Below are positions 29,401-36,815 of a stretch of 64,000 nucleotides of DNA, one piece after another. The stretch's first letter is position 1, and the number at the start of each line of letters is the position of its first letter. The stretch is taken from assembly GCF_020859565.1 (NCBI RefSeq), contig NZ_JAJHUO010000010.1, positions 62,001 through 126,000 of the forward strand, read 5' to 3'. The DNA is from Saccharothrix luteola. GTDB lineage: Bacteria; Actinomycetota; Actinomycetes; Mycobacteriales; Pseudonocardiaceae. The notes below the pieces were generated by a model. That model saw nothing but the letters and a program-made list of their open reading frames with translations, did no database searches and had not been told where the DNA came from. The translations under genes were made by a program, and so were the position numbers.

Positions 29401-30210
29401 GTTCTGCTGCAACTGGGCCTGCTGCAGCGACTTCTCCACCTCGGCGCGGCGGGCGCGGGCGGCGGCCTCGTCCTGCTCCTCGCGCGCCAACGCCTCGCGC
29501 TGCGTCACCAGGTCGTCGGCCAGCAGGCGCATCCGGGCGTCCCGCAGCTCCGACTGCACGACCTGCGCGCGACGCGCGATCTCGGCCTGCTTGCCCAGCG
29601 GCTTGAGCTGGCGGCGCAGCTCGGCGGTGAGGTCGGTCAGGCGGGTCAGGTTCGCCTGCATCGCCTCCAGCTTCCGCAGCGCCTTCTCCTTGCGCTTGCG
29701 GTGCTTCAGGACGCCGGCGGCCTCCTCGACGAACGCGCGCCGCTCCTCGGGCTTGGACTCCAGGATCGCGGCGAGCTGGCCCTGGCCGACGATCACGTGC
29801 ATCTCGCGGCCGATGCCGGAGTCGCTGAGCAGTTCCTGGATGTCCATCAACCGGCACGAGTTGCCGTTGATCTCGTACTCGGTGGCGCCCTCGCGGAACA
29901 TCCGGCGGGTGATCGACACCTCGACGTAGTCGATCGGCAGCGCGCCGTCGGAGTTGTCGATGGTCAGCGTCACCTCGGCGCGGCCGAGCGGCGCGCGGCC
30001 GGACGTGCCGGCGAAGATGACGTCCTCCATCTTGCCGCCGCGCAGGTCCTTCGCGCCCTGCGTGCCCATCACCCAGCGCAGCGCGTCGAGCACGTTCGAC
30101 TTGCCCGAGCCGTTCGGTCCGACGACGCAGGTGATGCCGGGCTCGAAGCGCAGCGTGGTAGCCGAGGCGAAGGACTTGAACCCCTTCAGCGTCAGGCTCT
30201 TGAGGTGCAC
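26440..30210 (-). CDS. smc: Chromosome segregation ATPase SMC
   Basis: The 1256-residue condensin subunit has Walker A GPNGSGKSN (residues 31-39), long heptad-rich arms, a hinge near the middle (around VAALLTVEPGAEVALAAALG) and the C-terminal head with LSLLSGGEKSL and Walker B FYVMDEVEAALDD. It is longer than the usual ~1190 residues because of an Ala/Pro/Asp-rich tail of some 70 residues after KPKRAKAGPK, probably disordered. Start is GTG at 30210. In mycobacteria it adjoins ftsY and acyP; here an ECF sigma pair separates it from acyP. Confidence 0.95.
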   Translation of the reverse strand: MHLKSLTLKGFKSFASATTLRFEPGITCVVGPNGSGKSNVLDALRWVMGTQGAKDLRGGKMEDVIFAGTSGRAPLGRAEVTLTIDNSDGALPIDYVEVSITRRMFREGATEYEINGNSCRLMDIQELLSDSGIGREMHVIVGQGQLAAILESKPEERRAFVEEAAGVLKHRKRKEKALRKLEAMQANLTRLTDLTAELRRQLKPLGKQAEIARRAQVVQSELRDARMRLLADDLVTQREALAREEQDEAAARARRAEVEKSLQQAQLQQNELEDQVAADAPKLQQAQDTWYRLSALEERLRGTVRLAVERERHLSAAVDAPRGGRDPDELDAEAEQTAELEQELQDGVTEARVGLAEAVETRAELERMVSAAEKAHLAAVRAIADRREGLARLSGQVEALRSKTSATAEEIERMSIALAEAVERSEVVQQELAEAREVTGTEDEDDVGLDERHRLAAESDDAARRRVEELVKAERTAERDIASWKARVDALSLGLTRKDGAGALLASRLPGLLGSVAALLTVEPGAEVALAAALGPIADAVAVASGADAVAALELLKEQDTGRAGVLVGGAPVSVDRSGWPSLPPDARWAVDVVQAPEPLRPALHRALDRVVVVDSLATARELVDAHPSVRAVTRDGDVLGADWAVGGSGRSQSVIEVQAAVDEASEKLALAERALEQSTAALEGARAEQQARRAEVAAVKEQLNEAKVRRARSSERLNRLAAAVRSAEAEVERVRAQRAKVEAAREENLLKLGELEERLLVAQEQPLDDEPDTSHRDEMASELAAARQGEVDARLALRTAEERARALQGKAEGLRRAARAEREARERAQRAHAARARGAVVAKAVVRGGEVALERIAASLGRAARERDAAQERKARRETYLAQVRNLVREMSVELEKLTDAVHRDEVLRAEQRMRIEQLETKVAEEFGIGLEDLVAEYGPDVFIPPSQQEVAEYEAAKERGEAVTAPQPMPYDRDTQARRAKRAERDLSLLGKVNPLALEEFAALEERYKFLSNQLEDIKATRRDLLTVVKEVDDKILEVFTSAYEDVAREFEVVFKVLFPGGEGRLVLTEPDDMLTTGIELEARPPGKKVKRLSLLSGGEKSLAAVAMLVAIFRARPSPFYVMDEVEAALDDTNLHRLISLFEQLREHSQLLIITHQKPTMEIADALYGVSMRGDGISQVISQRLRGEDKPKRAKAGPKAAAAVAVDAAPETDAVREADAGPETVARPDSQAVPEDAPVAGDVPVAQPGSTPPA

Positions 30211-30268
30211 GCGGGGCAGCGTACCCGTGCGGGCCGCGAACCAGTCGTCGGCACGCTGACCTGCGCGA

Positions 30269-30910
30269 TCAGGGCCGGACCGAGACCAGCACCGTCATGT
30301 CGACCACGAGGTCGAGCCGTTCGATCTCCTCGACCGGGAACGACGTGGCGCCGGGTATCCGCTCGTCCGGGGCGTGGTCGGTGCCCCACCAGCCGCCGAT
30401 CTCGGTCCGCCCGGCCCGGTCGTGGACGATCAGCTTGCACCTCGCGCCCTTCGGCATGTTCTCGATGCTCATCCACAGCTCGGTGCCCCACGACTTGCCG
30501 ACGAGGTCCGCGCTGGCCACCACACCGGACGCGGCGTCGGTGGCGTGCCACGTCACGGCGTCGTCCCCGGTCAGCCGAGGCACCAGGAGCACGCCCAGCG
30601 CCACGACCACGGCGAGCACACCGGCGCCGACCAGCACCGGCCACCGCCGCCGACGCGCTGCGGGCACGTGCTCAGGTTCGGGCGCGGGCGGCAACGGCCG
30701 CAGGTCGGGATCGGGCGCGGGGTCGTCGAACGGCAGCTCCAGGTCCGACAGCTGCACCTGGCCGAGCAACCCGGGCAGCGGGGCCAACCGGACCATCTCC
30801 CGCCGGCAGGCGGCGCAACCGCGCACGTGCCGCTCGAACGACGACCGCTCCGCCGGGTCGAGCGAGCCGAGCAGGTAGGCGCCGAGCGCCACGGTCCGGT
30901 CACAGCTCAC
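30269..30910 (-). CDS. Anti-sigma factor with zinc-finger domain
   Basis: A 213-residue transmembrane anti-sigma factor. The N-terminal ZAS motif ERHVRGCAACRREM gives the HxxxCxxC ligands, with a further His/Cys near the start (VSCDRTVALGAYLLG). A Pro-rich linker leads to one membrane helix (WPVLVGAGVLAVVVALGVLL) and a beta-rich outer domain like RskA/RslA (ELWMSIENMPKGARCKLIV). The GTG overlaps the sigma-factor stop by four bases, so the pair is coupled. Confidence 0.88.
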   Translation of the reverse strand: MSCDRTVALGAYLLGSLDPAERSSFERHVRGCAACRREMVRLAPLPGLLGQVQLSDLELPFDDPAPDPDLRPLPPAPEPEHVPAARRRRWPVLVGAGVLAVVVALGVLLVPRLTGDDAVTWHATDAASGVVASADLVGKSWGTELWMSIENMPKGARCKLIVHDRAGRTEIGGWWGTDHAPDERIPGATSFPVEEIERLDLVVDMTVLVSVRP

Positions 30911-31413
30911 GACTCCGTCACCCCCCGCTCCTCCAACGCGTCCCGCAGCGCCCGGAGGGCGTAGAAGCAGCGCGACTTGACCGTGCCGGGCGGGATGCCC
31001 AGCACCGCCGCCGCCTCCGCCACCGAACGCCGCCGGTAGTACAGCTCGACCACCACGTCGCGGTGATCCGCGCTGAGCCCGCGCAGCACCTCCGCGACCT
31101 GCCAGCTCTGCAGGACGTGCTCCACCTCGTCCGCGACCGGCGGCAGGTCGCCCGGTTCGATCGGCACCTCGCTGTTGCGGCCACCGCGCTTGCGGAAGCC
31201 GGAGATGACCAGGTTCCTGGCCACGGTGTAGAGCCACGGGCCGGCGTCGGCGGGGGTCAGCTCGTCGACGTGCCGCCACGCCCGCAGCAACGTCTCCTGG
31301 ACGACGTCCTCCGCCTGCTGGTGGTCACCGCCGACCAGACGCAGGACGTAGCCGTGCAGCGGGCCGCGCCAACGGCCGTACAGCTGCCTGACGACATCTT
31401 CGCCACGGTCCAC
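30907..31413 (-). CDS. ECF RNA polymerase sigma factor
   Basis: A 168-residue group-4 sigma factor. Region 2 contains HQQAEDVVQETLLRAWRH and GPWLYTVARNLVISGFRKR; region 4 contains LSADHRDVVVELYYRRRSV and the helix-turn-helix VLGIPPGTVKSRCFYALRAL. With the RskA-like anti-sigma it resembles the SigK/SigL group, which answers envelope or redox signals. The nearby CAP-domain and Thr-rich envelope genes are possible targets, but I cannot define a matching promoter. Confidence 0.9.
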   Translation of the reverse strand: MDRGEDVVRQLYGRWRGPLHGYVLRLVGGDHQQAEDVVQETLLRAWRHVDELTPADAGPWLYTVARNLVISGFRKRGGRNSEVPIEPGDLPPVADEVEHVLQSWQVAEVLRGLSADHRDVVVELYYRRRSVAEAAAVLGIPPGTVKSRCFYALRALRDALEERGVTES

Positions 31414-31446
31414 ATCGATGTACTACGCCATCGGGACCCTCGGCGT

Positions 31447-31743
31447 TCAACGCTCGACGAAACCCGTGAAGCCACCGCGGGCCTCCGACCAGCGCTCCAC
31501 GATCGAGTCCACCCGACCGGGGGTGTCACCCGAACGCAGCGCAGTCAGCAGCTCCCGGCACGCGGCTTCGGGCCCCTCCGCGTTCACCTCGACCCGGCCG
31601 TCACGCAGGTTGGACGCCGAACCGACAAGTCCCAGCTCAAGCGCCCTGGCGCGGGTCCACCACCGGAATCCGACACCCTGCACGCGACCCCGCACCCAGG
31701 CGGTCAGGCGCACGGCCTGCTCTACTCCAGCCACAAGAGCCAT
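31447..31743 (-). CDS. acyP: Acylphosphatase
   Basis: A 98-residue hydrolase of acyl phosphates. GRVQGVGFRWWTRA contains the phosphate-binding Arg, and SNLRDGRVEVNAEG supplies the catalytic Asn; this is the complete acylphosphatase signature pair. In mycobacteria acyP lies next to smc, and the order is kept here apart from the inserted sigma/anti-sigma pair. It diverges from the CAP-domain gene. Confidence 0.93.
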   Translation of the reverse strand: MALVAGVEQAVRLTAWVRGRVQGVGFRWWTRARALELGLVGSASNLRDGRVEVNAEGPEAACRELLTALRSGDTPGRVDSIVERWSEARGGFTGFVER

Positions 31744-31780
31744 CCTGTCATTTCACCCGTTAGTGGTACGGTGCGCGACC

Positions 31781-32506
31781 GTGACAGCACGGCGCGGTAA
31801 CCGGTCCGTGATCGGCGGACTCGTCGGCCTGCTCCTCGGCGCGGCCGGTGCGACCGGCGTCGCCGTCGCCAACCCGGAACAGCTCGCCCCGTTCGTCGGG
31901 GAAAGCGCAGCACAGCGCGGCGGTTCCGACAACATCGGCGTCGGCGGGGTCGGTGGTGTGGGCGGGCCCGCGCAGAGCCGTGAGCCGGAGGTCCTGCCGA
32001 CCACCACCGAAGCGCCGCCGTCCACGCAGACCACCACCGAGACGACGACCACGACCGAGACCACCACCACGACGACGGAGACGACGACCACGACGTCAGA
32101 GCCGTCCCCCGCGCCCACGACGACCACGCCCGCCGACGCGCCGCAGGCGCAGCAGGTCGTCGCCCTGGTGAACGAGGCGCGCGACCTCGCCGGCTGCAAG
32201 CCGCTGAAGGTGGACGACCGGGTGGTCGCGGCCGCGCAGGGCCACAGCGCCGACATGGCCCAGCGCGACTACTTCTCGCACACGACCCCCGAGGGCGTCG
32301 ACTTCGCCCAGCGCATGCGCGCGGCGGGCTACCCGAGCCCCGGCGGGGAGAACATCGCCATGGGCCAGCGGTCCGCCGAGCAGGTCATGAAGGCCTGGAT
32401 GAACTCCGACGGGCACCGCCGCAACATCCTGAACTGCGGGTTCACCACCATCGGCGTCGGGCTGGACACCCGCGGCTGGTACTGGACCCAGAACTTCGGC
32501 TGGTAG
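31781..32506 (+). CDS. Secreted CAP-domain protein with Thr-rich stalk
   Basis: The 241-residue protein starts with a membrane segment or signal peptide (SVIGGLVGLLLGAAGATGVAVA), then a Gly-rich patch, a stalk of about 50 residues made almost only of Thr with Glu/Pro, and a C-terminal SCP/CAP domain: QQVVALVNEARDLAGCKPL, AAQGHSADMAQRDYFSHTTP, GENIAMG and HRRNILNCGFTTIGVG. The CAP His/Glu cavity residues are present. Bacterial CAP proteins of this kind are extracellular with no settled activity. GTG 31781 is chosen because the hydrophobic segment follows at once. First of three envelope genes in tandem. Confidence 0.8.
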   Translation: MTARRGNRSVIGGLVGLLLGAAGATGVAVANPEQLAPFVGESAAQRGGSDNIGVGGVGGVGGPAQSREPEVLPTTTEAPPSTQTTTETTTTTETTTTTTETTTTTSEPSPAPTTTTPADAPQAQQVVALVNEARDLAGCKPLKVDDRVVAAAQGHSADMAQRDYFSHTTPEGVDFAQRMRAAGYPSPGGENIAMGQRSAEQVMKAWMNSDGHRRNILNCGFTTIGVGLDTRGWYWTQNFGW

Positions 32507-32537
32507 AGACGACGTCCGACAGACCTTGGGAGAACCG

Positions 32538-33023
32538 TTGTACGAGACCCCGGAGCCCGAGCGCACCCGCCCGCGCGTGTCGCCCCACGTGCTGCTGGCC
32601 GCGTCCGGTGTCGCCGTGTCGACGATCTTCGCCACCATCGCGTCCCTGGCGGGCGCGACCCCGGACGCCTCGCCCGGCAACCAGCTGCCGCGTGAGGACG
32701 TGGTGTCCCGCAGCACCCTCAGCACGGCGCCGCGCACGTCGTCCTCCTCGGTGAGCCAGACCACCACCGCGGAGTCGACCACCACGACGAGCGAGACCAC
32801 CACGACGACCACCACGTCGCGCCGCACCCGCGTGACCACGGTGACCCGGCCGGACGGCACCACCACGACCACGGTGGTGGACGACCCCCAGCCCCAGCCG
32901 ACGACCACCACCCAACCGCCGGTGGTCACGACGACCACCACCACGACCACGACGACCACCACGCAGCCGACGACCACGACTGCCCCGACGACCACCACGA
33001 CGACCAACAGCGCCGGCACCTAA
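32538..33023 (+). CDS. Membrane-anchored Thr-rich protein
   Basis: A 161-residue protein with one N-terminal membrane helix (VLLAASGVAVSTIFATIASLAG, about residues 17-38) and a tail dominated by Thr runs with Pro and Val, probably extended and glycosylated on the cell surface. No enzymatic motif. TTG 32538 follows GGGAGAACCG. It begins 31 bases after the CAP gene and resembles the gene at 33157 in its N-terminal helix, suggesting an old tandem duplication. Confidence 0.6.
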   Translation: MYETPEPERTRPRVSPHVLLAASGVAVSTIFATIASLAGATPDASPGNQLPREDVVSRSTLSTAPRTSSSSVSQTTTAESTTTTSETTTTTTTSRRTRVTTVTRPDGTTTTTVVDDPQPQPTTTTQPPVVTTTTTTTTTTTTQPTTTTAPTTTTTTNSAGT

Positions 33024-33047
33024 CGAGATCATCCGCGGCCGGTGACG

Positions 33048-33073
33048 GTCCGCCACACCATCGTGTGGTGGAC
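33048..33073. terminator. Hairpin after the Thr-rich gene
   Basis: GTCCGCCACAC and GTGTGGTGGAC pair at 10 of 11 positions around a four-base loop, 24 bases past the stop codon. Confidence 0.55.
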
Positions 33074-33156
33074 TGCCCGAACGTTGAGGCAGGCGGCGTG
33101 AGCGGCCGATAACCCGAACACTGACCATCCGTCCGGATCCCCCACAGGGAGATGGT

Positions 33157-33636
33157 GTGTTCGAGGAAGACCAGACCGCGCCGCCGAAGAAGAAGCTCAC
33201 CGCGGTCGTGCTGCTCGCCGCGGGCGGCGCTGTCGTCGCCACCGTGATCGCCACCCTCGCGTCGGTGCTGACCGGCGGCGGGTCGACGGCGGCGCCACCA
33301 CCCGTGCCCGAGGTCGAGGTGCTGACGACGGAGGACGCGCCGGACGCCGCCGCGCCGGACGCGCGGACGGCCACGCTCGTGGTCACGGTGTCCAAGCGCG
33401 CGGGCGAGCAGCCACCGGGCAAGTCGGCGGGCTCCACACCGGAGCAGGCGTCACCACCGGCGGCGGACGCGGCGCCGGAGACCAGCGCGGCGACGTCGTC
33501 GGAGCCCCGCCTCACCGCCCAGCCGCCGAGCAACCCGCCGGCGTCCTACCGCCCGCCCGCGCCGTCGTCCTCCACGTCGACCAACGCCACCACGCCGACC
33601 ACCAAGGACGACGAGGACGGCCAGGACGCGCCGTAG
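33157..33636 (+). CDS. Membrane-anchored Pro/Thr/Ala-rich protein
   Basis: A 159-residue paralogue-like protein: KKKLTAVVLLAAGGAVVATV starts the single membrane helix, then about 110 residues rich in Pro, Ala, Ser and Thr without domains. AGGGAGA lies five bases before GTG 33157. It abuts the convergent AAC(2')-like gene with no spacer. Role unknown; a surface stalk is likely. Confidence 0.55.
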   Translation: MFEEDQTAPPKKKLTAVVLLAAGGAVVATVIATLASVLTGGGSTAAPPPVPEVEVLTTEDAPDAAAPDARTATLVVTVSKRAGEQPPGKSAGSTPEQASPPAADAAPETSAATSSEPRLTAQPPSNPPASYRPPAPSSSTSTNATTPTTKDDEDGQDAP

Positions 33637-34167
33637 CTACCAGACGTCGCCGTCACGCCAGTCGCACGCGAGGTCGCCCGTCAGGTCGAGCGGCACGACC
33701 GGCAGGACGAAGACCCCGTCGTCCTCCTCCTCGGTGCGCTCGACCCCGGTCGGCGTCATCGCGAACGTCCTCCCCCGCCACCGCTGCCACCCCCGCGCCG
33801 CGTAGAACTCCTGGCCGTCCTCCGACGCGCTGAGGGCGCCGAGGGGGTACGCGCCGCGCACGACGTCCTCCAGCGCCGCCATCACAGTCCCGCCCACGCC
33901 CTGACGACGTCGGTCCGCACGCACCGCGACGCCCTCCACGTACCCGGCCCGCAACGCGCGCCCGTCGTGCAGCAACCGACGCTGCACGACGGCGCCGTGG
34001 CCGATCAGCTCGTCGCCGTCCCAGACGAAGGCGTGCACGCCGCCCAGGCTGTGCTCCCAGTCCTCGTCGCCGAACTCGCCGTCGAACGCCTCGTCGAGCA
34101 GCTCGCGGGCCGCGACGAGCGCCGGCGCGGGCACCTGCCAGGTGTGGATCACGGAAACGAGTGACAC
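33637..34167 (-). CDS. aac(2'): Aminoglycoside 2'-N-acetyltransferase, AAC(2')-I type
   Basis: A 176-residue GNAT enzyme that closely matches the mycobacterial AAC(2')-I family: GEFGDEDWEHSLGGVHAFVW, AVVQRRLLHDGRALRAGYVE, GVAVRADRRRQGVG for acetyl-CoA binding, ALSASEDGQEFYAARGW and the closing CDWRDGDVW, which the M. tuberculosis enzyme shares almost exactly. Family members acetylate the 2'-amino group of gentamicin-class drugs and possibly cell-envelope or mycothiol-related amines. Whether this copy gives resistance cannot be read from sequence. GTG 34167 is the start. Confidence 0.88.
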   Translation of the reverse strand: MSLVSVIHTWQVPAPALVAARELLDEAFDGEFGDEDWEHSLGGVHAFVWDGDELIGHGAVVQRRLLHDGRALRAGYVEGVAVRADRRRQGVGGTVMAALEDVVRGAYPLGALSASEDGQEFYAARGWQRWRGRTFAMTPTGVERTEEEDDGVFVLPVVPLDLTGDLACDWRDGDVW

Positions 34168-34236
34168 GCTTCACACCCTAAGCCGTCACACCCAGGGCTC
34201 CCGTCTCGCTCCTCTGACAGGCGAAAGGAGCCGAAC

Positions 34237-35343
34237 ATGGCAGAGCACATCGTGGTGGTCGGTGCGGGTTACGCGGGTCTGGCCGCGGCCAAGCTGGCGG
34301 CCAAGTGGACCGACTCGCGGGTCACCCTCGTCAACGCGCGGGACCGGTTCGTCGAACGGGTCCGGCTGCACCAGTTCGCGACCGGGCAGCGGATGCGCGA
34401 CGTCCCGCTCGCCGACATCCTCAAGGACACCGGGGTCGAGCTGGTGGTGGACCGGGTCACCGACATCGACCCCGACACGCGCAAGGTCCAGCTCACCAAC
34501 GGCACGCTGGCCTACGACCGGCTGATCTACGCCCTGGGCAGCCACGCCGACCTGGCCGGCGTCCCGGGCGCGGCCGAGCACGCGCACGCCGTCTCGACCC
34601 AGGAGGACGCGGAGAAGCTGGCCGCGGCGCTGACGACCGCCCGCACGGTCGCCGTCCTGGGCGGCGGGCTGACCGGCATCGAGGCCGCCTCCGAGCTGGC
34701 CGAGTCGCGCCCGGACCTCGACGTGCTGCTGGTCACCGCCGGCGGCTTCGGCGAGGCCCTGTCGGACAAGGGCAGGCGGCACCTGCGCGAGGTGTTCGAC
34801 CGGCTCGGCGTCCGGGTCCGCGACCACGCGCACGTCGCCGAGGTCCGCGCCGACGGCCTGGTGCTCGGCACCGGTGAGCTCGTCGCCGCCGACGCGGTCG
34901 TCTGGACGGCCGGTTTCGCCGTGCCGGACCTGGCGGCACGGGCCGGCTTCGCGGTGGACGGCCGCGGCCGGATGCTGGTCGACCAGACGTTGACCTCGAT
35001 CTCGCACCCGGACGTCCAGGGCATCGGCGACGCCGCCGCGATGAAGCGCCACGACGGCCTCGAACTGCGCATGGCGTGCGCGACCGGCCTGCCGACGTCG
35101 CAGCAGGCCGTGCGGGCGCTGGCGAAGCGGCTCGACGGCGGGCAGCCGGCCGACCGGCTCGACTTCCGGTACCGCATCCGGTGCATCAGCCTCGGTCGCC
35201 GGGACGGCCTGATCCAGTTCGTGGACGCCGACGACAGGCCGAGGGAACGCGTGCTCACCGGCCGTGCGGCGGCCATCACCAAGGAACTCGTGGTGCGCAG
35301 CGCCCTGATGTTCCAGCGCCACCCCACGATGCCCGTGGGCTGA
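34237..35343 (+). CDS. NAD(P)/FAD-dependent oxidoreductase (NDH-2-like)
   Basis: A 368-residue pyridine-nucleotide-disulfide oxidoreductase-like flavoprotein. IVVVGAGYAGLAAAKLA is the FAD dinucleotide fold, LAYDRLIYALGS the linker, AVLGGGLTGIEAASELAE the NAD(P)H fold and DVQGIGDAAAM the second FAD motif. No redox cysteines and no C-terminal membrane helix, so it resembles type II NADH dehydrogenases or the single-component carotenoid-like oxidoreductases only in fold. GAAAGGAG precedes the ATG. Confidence 0.82.
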   Translation: MAEHIVVVGAGYAGLAAAKLAAKWTDSRVTLVNARDRFVERVRLHQFATGQRMRDVPLADILKDTGVELVVDRVTDIDPDTRKVQLTNGTLAYDRLIYALGSHADLAGVPGAAEHAHAVSTQEDAEKLAAALTTARTVAVLGGGLTGIEAASELAESRPDLDVLLVTAGGFGEALSDKGRRHLREVFDRLGVRVRDHAHVAEVRADGLVLGTGELVAADAVVWTAGFAVPDLAARAGFAVDGRGRMLVDQTLTSISHPDVQGIGDAAAMKRHDGLELRMACATGLPTSQQAVRALAKRLDGGQPADRLDFRYRIRCISLGRRDGLIQFVDADDRPRERVLTGRAAAITKELVVRSALMFQRHPTMPVG

Positions 35344-35351
35344 GCGATCAC

Positions 35352-35396
35352 CGGGCCGCCGACCGGCCACCGAGCCCCGGCCGGTCGAGCGGCCCG
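35352..35396. terminator. Bidirectional hairpin between convergent genes
   Basis: Arms 35352-35368 and 35379-35396 pair along 17 bp with one bulged base and a ten-base loop, midway between the flavoprotein and response-regulator stops. Confidence 0.7.
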
Positions 35397-35439
35397 CCCG
35401 ACGCAGCGACGTCCGTGCCGCCACTGGGCGCACGCCCCT

Positions 35440-36117
35440 CTAGAGCTCGAACCGGTAGCCCATGCCGGGCTCCGTCACCAGGTGGCGGGGCCGCGCGGGC
35501 TCGGGCTCCAGCTTGCGCCGCAGCTGGGCCAGGTAGACGCGCAGGTAGTGGGTCTCCTTCGCGTACGCCGGGCCCCACACCTCCTGCAGCAGCTGCTTCT
35601 GCGCCACCAGCCGGCCGCGGTTGCGGGCCAGGATCTCCAGCAGGCCCCACTCCGTCGGCGTCAGGTGCACCTCCACGCCCGCCCGGCGCACCTTCTTCGC
35701 CGCCAGGTCGACCGTGAACGACGCCGTCTCCACGACGGCGTCCTCGCCCTCCGCCACCGCCGAGCGCCGCACCGCCGCCCGCAACCTGGCCAGCAGCTCG
35801 TCCATCCCGAACGGCTTGGTGACGTAGTCGTCGGCGCCCGCGTCCAGCGCCTCCACCTTGTCGGCGGAGTCGACCCGCGCGGACAGCACGATGATCGGCA
35901 CGGTCGTCCAGCCGCGCAGACCCGCGATGACCTCGGTGCCGTCCACGTCCGGCAGCCCGAGGTCGAGCACCACCACGTCCGGCTTGCCCTCCGCCGCCGC
36001 CTTGAGCGCCGTCGTGCCGTCGTGCGCGGTCAGGACCGAGTAGCCGCGGGCCGACAGGTTGATCCGCAACGCCCGCACGATCTGCGGTTCGTCATCGACG
36101 ACCAGCACCTTTGTCAC
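35440..36117 (-). CDS. kdpE: OmpR-family response regulator, KdpE-like
   Basis: A 225-residue two-component regulator: receiver domain with acidic pair VDDE, phospho-acceptor Asp52 (VVVLDLGLPDVDG), VTKPF lysine, and a winged-helix output domain ending LRRKLEPEPARPRHLVTEPGMGYRF. LTPTEWGLLEILARNRGRLV with ETHYLRVYLAQ is characteristic of KdpE. No KdpD sensor or kdpFABC genes are in the window, so the partner must be elsewhere and the K+ role is inferred from similarity. Confidence 0.82.
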   Translation of the reverse strand: MTKVLVVDDEPQIVRALRINLSARGYSVLTAHDGTTALKAAAEGKPDVVVLDLGLPDVDGTEVIAGLRGWTTVPIIVLSARVDSADKVEALDAGADDYVTKPFGMDELLARLRAAVRRSAVAEGEDAVVETASFTVDLAAKKVRRAGVEVHLTPTEWGLLEILARNRGRLVAQKQLLQEVWGPAYAKETHYLRVYLAQLRRKLEPEPARPRHLVTEPGMGYRFEL

Positions 36118-36320
36118 GCTGAGACACTACGCCCGGACCTCGCGCGCCCGCCGTGCCCGACTACGTTCGGCGAACTTCCTGACGACTTCTTGATGCACCC
36201 CGTTCACCCTTTATGCCGTTTTGACGCTTCCTTCTCCGCATCGGTGCGGAAAGCGTGAGTACATCCGGGTGCGAATGAATCCATTCCCTGGACAGCCGTA
36301 CTGCGAAAGTGCGAATGTCC

Positions 36321-36356
36321 TGTCCGAATTCGGACACATGCTCACTCACGGTGAGC
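36321..36356. promoter_or_regulatory. Two palindromes upstream of the MarR gene
   Basis: TGTCCGAATTCGGACA (36321-36336) is a perfect 16-bp palindrome. GCTCAC-n5-GTGAGC (36340-36356) is a second perfect inverted repeat just before the AGGAGG ribosome-binding site. Both are suitable for autoregulation by the MarR dimer. The rest of 36118-36320 shows nothing I can assign. Confidence 0.45.
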
Positions 36357-36370
36357 CACGAGGAGGTCTG

Positions 36371-36805
36371 ATGACCACCAGTGTGACTAATCAGGACGCG
36401 TTACAACTCGTGGTCGCCGTGCACCGGCTGATCCGCAGCCTGCGCCAGTCCGCGTCCGTCCGGCGCCTGCAGCCCACGCAACTGCTGGTGCTCGCGGAAC
36501 TCGCGTCGCAGGGGCCGATGAGGATCGGCGAGATCGCGGTGCGGGCGCTGTGCTCGCAGCCGACGGCGACCACGGTGGTGACGGGCCTGGAATCGAGCGG
36601 CCTGGTGCGGCGCGAATCCGATCCGGCCGACGGGCGGGCCACCATCGTCGAGCTGACGGGACTCGGCCGGGACACCATCCTGTCGCTCGCGCACGGCGAG
36701 GCGGAACTGTTGTCCGAACGGATCGCCCGGCTGGAGCCGGAAGAGCGTGACGCGCTCAGAGCGGTCACGCCGCTGCTGCGCAGGCTCGCCGACCCGGCGC
36801 GGTGA
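36371..36805 (+). CDS. MarR-family transcriptional regulator
   Basis: A 144-residue winged-helix regulator: MRIGEIAVRALCSQPTATTV is the recognition helix region, LVRRESDPADGRATIVELT the wing, and terminal helices form the dimer. AGGAGG stands six bases before the ATG. Two palindromes lie directly upstream. The neighbouring gene is convergent mutM, so the target is probably itself or distant genes. Confidence 0.82.
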   Translation: MTTSVTNQDALQLVVAVHRLIRSLRQSASVRRLQPTQLLVLAELASQGPMRIGEIAVRALCSQPTATTVVTGLESSGLVRRESDPADGRATIVELTGLGRDTILSLAHGEAELLSERIARLEPEERDALRAVTPLLRRLADPAR

Positions 36806-36815
36806 GCCCGGCCCG

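Noticed and set aside
25162..31800. A very long open frame on the plus strand (more than 2200 codons)
   Set aside because: It runs opposite smc and neighbours and reads as Arg/Leu/Gln-rich sequence without domains; long antisense frames are normal in this GC-rich DNA.
32040..33015. Microsatellite made of ACC/ACG repeats
   Set aside because: It encodes Thr-rich stalks in frame in two genes; codons vary, so selection on protein composition explains it.
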